Source of the DNA: CAWVWF01 sp963933885 | GTDB lineage: Bacteria > Bacteroidota > Bacteroidia > Flavobacteriales_C > GCA-002722245 | NCBI GenBank assembly: GCA_963933885.1 | Contig: CAWVWF010000009.1 | Location: 1 to 38,165, forward strand | Length of the DNA stretch: 38,165 nt | Direction of reading: 5' to 3' | Part shown: positions 32,825-38,165 of the stretch, one piece after another | Layout of the letters: every line of letters starts with the position of its first letter | Position numbering within the stretch: the first letter of the stretch is position 1 | Program-made: the position numbers and the translations under genes | The notes under the pieces: model-generated | Told to the model about the DNA's origin: nothing | The model's input: only the letters and a program-made list of their open reading frames with translations | Database searches by the model: none

Positions 32825-33714
32825 TTTTTTTTTAAAGCTTCGATAATTGCATCTGCAGCTCCTTCAACTTCGCTAAAAGATGATTGGAAACGTGTAACTG
32901 TTCCATCTTCCCTACCTAATGAAGTCCAAACCTTAAACTCATCACCTTCCTTTTCTGCATAAACTCCTAATGGTAATTGACAACCTCCATTTAGTTTGTT
33001 TAAAACACCTCTTTCTATATTAATTAATTCCTTAACACTAGCGTTGTTCATCTGAGAAACAATCTTTCTAACACGATCATCATTTGATCTTATTTGTAAT
33101 CCTAAAACTCCTTGAGCAGGAGCTGGTACAAATTCTTTTGGATCTAATCTTTCAACATGAAAATCACTTAGATCTAATTTCAATCTAGTAACCCCTGCAT
33201 TCGCCAAAACAATTGCATCGTAATTTTCATCTCTTAATTTCTGAATTCTTGTTGGTACATTACCTCTTAAATCCTTAATCTCAACATCAGATCTAAAAGC
33301 TTTAAGTAACGATTTTCTTCTTGCTGAAGAAGTACCAACGATAGCACCTTCTTTTAATGCTAAATTTTTTGATTGATCTACGGCTGATTTTCTAATCAAT
33401 AAAATATCTGCTGGGTCTTCTCTATCTGAAACAGCAACAATTTCTAATCCTTCTGGTTGATTTGTTTCTAAATCTTTATGAGAGTGAACAGCTAAATCAA
33501 CTTCTTTGGTTAAAAGAACATCTTCAATCTCTTTTGTAAAGAAACCTTTACCTTCTAACTTATCGAAACTTAAATGTTGGATTTTATCTCCTTGGGTTTT
33601 AATGATGTTAAGTTCAACTTCACATCCTAATTTTTCCAATTCAGACTTCACAAAATAGGCTTGCCATAATGCCAAATCGCTTCCTCTCGTTCCAATTTTA
33701 ATAAGCTCTTTCAT
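32821..33714 (-). CDS. hemC: Porphobilinogen deaminase (hydroxymethylbilane synthase)
   Basis: 297 residues, the usual length. It links four porphobilinogens into hydroxymethylbilane. The N-terminal IGTRGSDLALWQA, the substrate-binding VHSHKDLE and GTSSARRKSLLK, and the dipyrromethane-cofactor Cys245 in GGCQLPLG are all present. It ends in Ala-Leu-Lys-Lys-Lys on a slippery A-run immediately before hemD. The heme genes of the earlier steps (hemA and others) are not in the window. Confidence 0.96.
   Translation of the reverse strand: MKELIKIGTRGSDLALWQAYFVKSELEKLGCEVELNIIKTQGDKIQHLSFDKLEGKGFFTKEIEDVLLTKEVDLAVHSHKDLETNQPEGLEIVAVSDREDPADILLIRKSAVDQSKNLALKEGAIVGTSSARRKSLLKAFRSDVEIKDLRGNVPTRIQKLRDENYDAIVLANAGVTRLKLDLSDFHVERLDPKEFVPAPAQGVLGLQIRSNDDRVRKIVSQMNNASVKELINIERGVLNKLNGGCQLPLGVYAEKEGDEFKVWTSLGREDGTVTRFQSSFSEVEGAADAIIEALKKK
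32824..32830 (-). promoter_or_regulatory. Candidate -1 frameshift heptamer A AAA AAG
   Basis: The last hemC codons are TTA AAA AAA AAG TAA. The final A AAA AAG, in the correct frame, is identical to the dnaX slippery site. A -1 slip reads GTA AAA AAA CAA and enters hemD. A small stem lies 16 bases downstream (CTTCA/TGAAG with inner GTAA/TTAC), weaker and farther than in known sites. Confidence 0.5.
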
Positions 33715-33798
33715 CGTTTAGATAAGTTGTAGTAAATAAAGGTAATAATCCAAATTGAAATAAATTCATGAACTACAATATTTCATAAAACTTAATTA

Positions 33799-33840
33799 TT
33801 TGGAATAGGATAATAGTTTATATCTTAGCCGATATAAACT
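33799..33840 (+). promoter_or_regulatory. Promoter overlapped by a 10-bp inverted repeat
   Basis: TTTG (33799-33802), 18 bases, then TATCTTAG (33821-33828), one mismatch from the Bacteroidota -7 element. A perfect inverted repeat AGTTTATATC/GATATAAACT (33815-33824, 33831-33840) with a 6-base loop covers the -7 box. This is the geometry of an operator. Its gene would be the one starting at 33865. Confidence 0.5.
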
Positions 33841-33864
33841 TGGGATTTATTTGATTACAATAGC

Positions 33865-34305
33865 ATGAAAGGATTATTAAAATTATTAGCAATATTTATT
33901 ACTGTTGGTTTAGTATCAGCATTCACGAAGGATCAATTGGCAAATAACCATGGAGTTCTAATTGAAAAATCTATTACTGAGGTTAGCAAACACAATTACC
34001 TTGTTACTATTAAAGTAACTAATGGAAGTGAGGTGAATGGTTTAGCGAAGTATGAAACGAAATTGCCTTTATCTGCAGATTTTGTAACAGCAAAGGATCA
34101 AGATAAAAGCGTTAACGTAAAATTAGATGGTAGAAAAGTAAAGATGGTATGGATGCATATCCAAACAGACAGGTCTTATTCTGTGTCTTTTCAAATCTCT
34201 TCGAAAAAATCGATTGATAAATTAAAAATGAAAGGTGAATTTTTCGCGACCGAAAATGGAGAAAAGTTCTCCTTTAAAGAAAGTTCCCCTTTTGTGAAAT
34301 TTTAG
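33865..34305 (+). CDS. Small secreted protein of unknown function
   Basis: 146 residues with a signal peptide (MKGLLKLLAIFITVGLVSA, probable cleavage near residue 19). The mature part is a single beta-rich domain (HNYLVTIKVTNGSEVNGLAKYE, then KVKMVWMHIQTDRSYSVSFQI), which by appearance could be an Ig-like fold. No family recognised. It is divergent from hemC and stands alone. Confidence 0.75.
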   Translation: MKGLLKLLAIFITVGLVSAFTKDQLANNHGVLIEKSITEVSKHNYLVTIKVTNGSEVNGLAKYETKLPLSADFVTAKDQDKSVNVKLDGRKVKMVWMHIQTDRSYSVSFQISSKKSIDKLKMKGEFFATENGEKFSFKESSPFVKF

Positions 34306-34662
34306 TTTCGAGACATATTAGTTGTTGTCAACAAAGTAAATAATTTACAGGTTTACCCATTTAAGTCACATTGTATTTATAAGTGGGAATCATCTGTTCG
34401 TTTCATTAGGTTATAATTAGTATTTACAGACTTTTACTACAAATTCCAATTACAAATCGGACAGTTTATCTTTCAGATTAAAAATCAGAAAGTACTACGC
34501 ACTAAAATTCATTCTATTAAACATTTCCTCGCGTGCATCTCCTGAAAGACAAAATCTTGATAAAATAATCGAAGGTAGTTAAGAGCAGGGTTACTTATAA
34601 GTGAGGTCAAAAAAAAGCGCCTGACTATTAATCAAGCGCTATATTTTAAATACCGTAAATTT
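34306..34662. other. Intergenic region, no gene
   Basis: 357 bases with no convincing coding frame. A weak hairpin (CTTTC and GATT pairing with AATC and GAAAG, 34470-34492) lies in the middle, and a short palindrome TTGTTGTCAACAA near the left end. The right end holds the terminator of the surface-protein gene. The region is probably the downstream leader of neither gene. Confidence 0.6.
34616..34640 (-). terminator. Intrinsic terminator of the surface-protein gene
   Basis: AGCGC pairs with GCGCT, extended by TGA/TCA across one mismatch. On the minus strand it is followed by a run of eight T. It starts 22 bases past the stop codon at 34663. Confidence 0.8.
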
Positions 34663-37600
34663 CTATCTAGCCTGTATAAGCTGTACGAATCCGTTAAGCT
34701 TATACTCTTTTAAAGAAGAATCAGTGTATGTGTAAATCCAGTAATAAGTTCCACTTGCCGCTGGACGATTTTCGTAATTACCATTCCATCTTGGCAATAA
34801 ATCATCACTTTGGAATACCTTAAGTCCCCATCTGTTATATACTTCAAACTTACTAGTAACAATGTTATTTACAATATCATTAAAAGTGTTATCATCTATA
34901 CCAATAGGATGGAAAGTAGGATTATCAGTACCTCCTGGAACAAAGATATTCGGCATTATGATTTCCGTTGGTTCACAGAATTCTGTTAACTCAACTGTAT
35001 CTATATGTGAACATGTTAAGTTATCTAAGAAAGTTCCTATGATTGTAATAGGTGTATAAGTTGCAGTAAACAAACTATCGTTACTATTGTTGTTATTCTC
35101 ACTCCAAGAAATAGTTCCTGGTATGTTTTCAGAGAATACCATTTGAACAGTGTAAGTATCTTGTCCTAAAGAACAGAATGCCGTATCTGGTCCCAAATCA
35201 ATATTTGGAACTGGAACGATGATTACAAATATTGAATCTGCTCCTTGACAGTTATACTGATCTGTAATATTAAGTACGTACCAACCTGAATCATTCAATG
35301 CTATTATTTGAGAATTATCAATCGATCCATCAGGTAAAGTCCATGTATAAACTCCTCCAGCGTAATCACCAGCATCAAGATCTAAAATATCATTTGCACA
35401 CTCCGTAGTTGTATCATCAAATTGTAAATTTAACTGTTGAAGCATTTTAATTTCAATAGTATCATATCCAATACAACCATCAGCATCCGTTACAATAACA
35501 CTTAATGTATCAGGGTTTGTAATTGTATATGTACTTTGGTTATGACCATCACTCCAATCATATGTTACTCCATTTGGAACTGTAGCGTCTAGTATTATAG
35601 TTAATCCTATACAAGCCGAATCATTTGCTCCAAGATTTACAACTGGGATTGAGTTTTCAATCACTGTTGCATCTCCTGCATTCACACATCCATTTGTATC
35701 GGTAACAGTAGCTTTATACGTCCCTGGTAGTTTTGCCCAAATCGTTTGAGTTGTTTCATTTGTTGGCGACCATGAATACGTTGATGTTGAATTCCCTGCA
35801 TCCAATTGAACGCTGTCTAATTCACAAAATTCAAAAGTACTTCCAAAACTTACAACTGGTAACTGATGATTATCTAATAAAATAGTATCTCTAGCTTCAC
35901 AACCTAAAGCTGTTGTTATACTTACTACATAAGTTCCAGAATCAGCATCTATCGTTTGAGTTGTATCACTCATTACATTACCATCTAAATACCATACGTA
36001 TGAGAAACCTGCAGTTGCATCTAGTGTTTTAGTTAAGTTATCACAAATTGTATCGTTTGATCCTAGGTTTACAACTGGAAGAACATCCTGACTTATTGTT
36101 CTACTATCAGTAAATGTACATCCATCAACATCAGTAACTGTTACGCCATATGTCGCAGATGAAGAACCAACTTTAATACTTGCTTGTGTTTCTGAGTTTG
36201 GTGTCCAAGCGTATGAGGCTGCATCTACATGAGTAGCGTCTAATGTAATAGAATCTGCTTCACAAACAGTCGTATCAGCACCTAAGTTTATTGTTGGTAA
36301 TGCGTTTTCAGTAATATCAACATCACTTGTTGCAGTACAACCATTCGCATCTGTTACTGTTACTGAATAATTTGTTTGAGAATTAGCATATACAGTTTGT
36401 CCACTTCCTACATTTGGTGTCCAAGCATAATTGGAAAATCCTGCTCCTGCATCTAATAAGAAACTATCAGCTTCACAATAGAAAGTATCGGGTCCTAAAT
36501 TCACAACTGGAATCGAACGCATTGAAACCTCAACTGTATCCCAACCTTTACATCCTGCAGCATCTGTTACGATGATTGAATATGTTCCTACAGACTTTGC
36601 ATATCCTGTTTCTGTTGTACTAATATTTGGTGTCCAGTCATATGTTGTATATCCTGATACAACATCTAAACGAACTGAATCAAATTCACAATAGAAAGTA
36701 TCTACGCCTAAATCAACTGGAAGAGATGTTACTTCACTTACAGCTACAGTATCTACTCCAACACAACCGTTAGCATCTACAACAACTACGGAATATTGTC
36801 CTGAAGTACTCGCAAATACACTTTGTGTTGTTTCACTATTTGGTGTCCAAGCATAACTCACAAAACCTGATCCTGCATCTAATTCAACTGAATCACCAAC
36901 ACAATAACTTGCTGTTGGATTTAAACCAACTACTGGTAAAGCAGATTGAGTAATATCTACATCATCAGTAGCAGTACATCCATTTGCGTCAGTTACAGTT
37001 ACAGCATAATTCCCTGCTGAACTTGCATATACAGTTTGTCCAGTCCCTACGTTTGGAGTCCAAACATAACTTGCAAATACACCTGCATCCAATTGGAATG
37101 AATCAAGTGTACAGAAAAAAGTATCTGGTCCTAAATTCACTACTGGTAAACTATGCGTAGTAAGTATCGCTGTATCTAAAGCAATACAACCGTTTTCGCT
37201 TGTTACAATAACTGAAACAGTAGAAGCTGTTGTTACATTTAATGTTGAATTTGATGAACCATCACTCCATACATAAGTTTCGTTTGCTCCACCTGTATTG
37301 GCATCTAAAACTTGATTTCCTTGTGTATCACAAAAAACATATGGTCCACCTAAATTAACAGATGGTGAATTTTCTAATGTTAAAGTATAGTCAGCTGAAT
37401 CTACACAACCAACTGCGTCTGTTTCTATTATTGTATAAGTTCCCGCTGCAGTAACTGCTAATGGATTTGTGAAAGGTGTTATTCCACTCCATGCTAATGT
37501 TCCTCCAGATCCTGCAACTCCAGTAATTAAAGTTGTACTGTCCTGACAAACGATTATGTTTCCAGTTACTGATGGTGTTGGTAAAGTACTTTGACTTATG

Positions 37601-38165
37601 ATAACTGTGTCTGTATTTTCACATCCATTTCCATCAGTTACAGTTACAATATAAGTTGCTGGAGCGGTAGCCCAAATCTGTTGTGATGTTTCTCCGTTTG
37701 GTGTCCATGAATAACTTGTAAACGAACCGGCATCTAATTGGAATGAATCTGTTCCACAGAAAAAAGTATCTGGTCCTAAATTCACTACTGGTAAACTATG
37801 CGTAGTAAGTATCGCTGTATCTAAAGCAATACAACCGTTTTCGCTTGTTACAATAACTGAAACAGTAGAAGCTGTTGTTACATTTAATGTTGAATTTGAT
37901 GAACCATCACTCCATACATAAGTTTCGTTTGCTCCACCTGTATTGGCATCTAAAACTTGATTTCCTTGTGTATCACAAAATACATATGGCCCACCTAAAT
38001 TAACAGATGGTAAATTTTCTAATGTTAAAGTATAGTCAGCTGAATCAATACATCCGTTTCCATCTGTTTCTATTATTGTATATGTTCCCGCTGTAGTAAC
38101 CGCTAATGGGTTAGTAAATGGTGTTATTCCACTCCATGCTAATGTTCCTCCAGATCCTGCAACTC
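34663..38165 (-). CDS. Giant Ig/PKD-like repeat surface protein with type B sorting domain (partial)
   Basis: The frame is open to the right edge, so the start lies outside the window; at least 1166 residues are present. It is built of about 14 repeats of 68-75 residues. Each has the pattern VNLGPDTFFC...LDAG...YxWTPN...Y.VTVTDANGC, with a Cys pair per repeat. The last 90 residues (PNIFVPGGTDNPTFHPIG, FEVYNRWGLKVFQS, SGTYYWIYTYTDS, LNGFVQLIQ) are the gliding-motility-type CHU_C or type B C-terminal domain, which directs export by the type IX secretion system. It is probably a surface adhesin or S-layer-like fibre. An internal GTG at 37785 is not a real start. Confidence 0.92.
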   Translation of the reverse strand, partial: VAGSGGTLAWSGITPFTNPLAVTTAGTYTIIETDGNGCIDSADYTLTLENLPSVNLGGPYVFCDTQGNQVLDANTGGANETYVWSDGSSNSTLNVTTASTVSVIVTSENGCIALDTAILTTHSLPVVNLGPDTFFCGTDSFQLDAGSFTSYSWTPNGETSQQIWATAPATYIVTVTDGNGCENTDTVIISQSTLPTPSVTGNIIVCQDSTTLITGVAGSGGTLAWSGITPFTNPLAVTAAGTYTIIETDAVGCVDSADYTLTLENSPSVNLGGPYVFCDTQGNQVLDANTGGANETYVWSDGSSNSTLNVTTASTVSVIVTSENGCIALDTAILTTHSLPVVNLGPDTFFCTLDSFQLDAGVFASYVWTPNVGTGQTVYASSAGNYAVTVTDANGCTATDDVDITQSALPVVGLNPTASYCVGDSVELDAGSGFVSYAWTPNSETTQSVFASTSGQYSVVVVDANGCVGVDTVAVSEVTSLPVDLGVDTFYCEFDSVRLDVVSGYTTYDWTPNISTTETGYAKSVGTYSIIVTDAAGCKGWDTVEVSMRSIPVVNLGPDTFYCEADSFLLDAGAGFSNYAWTPNVGSGQTVYANSQTNYSVTVTDANGCTATSDVDITENALPTINLGADTTVCEADSITLDATHVDAASYAWTPNSETQASIKVGSSSATYGVTVTDVDGCTFTDSRTISQDVLPVVNLGSNDTICDNLTKTLDATAGFSYVWYLDGNVMSDTTQTIDADSGTYVVSITTALGCEARDTILLDNHQLPVVSFGSTFEFCELDSVQLDAGNSTSTYSWSPTNETTQTIWAKLPGTYKATVTDTNGCVNAGDATVIENSIPVVNLGANDSACIGLTIILDATVPNGVTYDWSDGHNQSTYTITNPDTLSVIVTDADGCIGYDTIEIKMLQQLNLQFDDTTTECANDILDLDAGDYAGGVYTWTLPDGSIDNSQIIALNDSGWYVLNITDQYNCQGADSIFVIIVPVPNIDLGPDTAFCSLGQDTYTVQMVFSENIPGTISWSENNNNSNDSLFTATYTPITIIGTFLDNLTCSHIDTVELTEFCEPTEIIMPNIFVPGGTDNPTFHPIGIDDNTFNDIVNNIVTSKFEVYNRWGLKVFQSDDLLPRWNGNYENRPAASGTYYWIYTYTDSSLKEYKLNGFVQLIQAR
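37113..38165. repeat. Near-identical 645-bp tandem duplication inside the adhesin gene
   Basis: Bases from about 37113 to 37520 and from about 37758 to 38165 are nearly identical, offset by 645 bases, which is 215 codons or three repeat units. The right copy is cut by the window edge. Differences are mostly single bases concentrated in the last third. This is a recent in-frame expansion of a three-domain block. Confidence 0.9.

Noticed and set aside
34663..37785. Surface protein as a complete 1040-residue gene
   Set aside because: The start at 37785 is an internal GTG in a repeat; the frame stays open to the window edge.
37113..38165. The 645-bp duplication as an insertion sequence
   Set aside because: No transposase, terminal inverted repeats or target duplication; it is an in-frame block of protein repeats.

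Overview
The window reads as AT-rich chromosomal DNA of a Bacteroidota bacterium, most likely Flavobacteriales-like. The evidence is a GldH gliding lipoprotein, a large surface protein ending in a gliding-motility-type (type IX secretion, type B) C-terminal sorting domain, lipoproteins with Bacteroidota-style signals, promoter-like TAnnTTTG elements, few Shine-Dalgarno sites, and a SUF operon that contains a DUF2480 gene. Family and genus cannot be fixed from the sequence alone. I see no rRNA, tRNA, CRISPR array or intact insertion sequence.

Layout. 1-148: an (AAC)17 microsatellite and a palindromic repeat element. 167-4786 (minus): a secreted hypothetical protein, a family 9 glycosyltransferase, lysS and gpsA, with a second compound palindromic element at 3966-4111. 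4862-10780 (plus): a TonB C-terminal-domain protein, an SGNH protein overlapping an unusual SGNH-MBOAT fusion (a probable envelope O-acylation pair), and a secreted MORN-repeat protein, closed by a strong terminator. 10953-17972 (minus): a Usp gene with its own terminator, a lipoprotein, then a tightly packed ricT-gldH-PBP1A-GT2 cluster. 18169-24670 (minus): a complete sufA-B-C-D-S-E-T operon ending in DUF2480. 24855-30471 (minus): a lipoprotein with a clear promoter and terminator, an ABC ATPase/permease pair whose ATPase frame is interrupted by an in-frame TAA, and a DEAD-box helicase. 30490-33714 (minus): a decayed gene remnant, a small membrane protein, a CPBP protease, hemD and hemC. 33865-34305 (plus): a small secreted protein. 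34663 to the right edge (minus): the 3' part of a giant Ig/PKD-like repeat surface protein.

Working together: the cell-envelope theme is strong (GT9, SGNH/MBOAT, PBP1A, GldH, sorted adhesin), alongside housekeeping Fe-S assembly and tetrapyrrole synthesis. The most notable observation is at hemC/hemD. The hemD frame has no ATG, GTG or TTG before its second half, yet hemC ends on a perfect A AAA AAG slippery heptamer directly before its stop. A -1 slip there would join HemC to HemD. Second is the ABC ATPase, whose only possible start lies upstream of an in-frame TAA.
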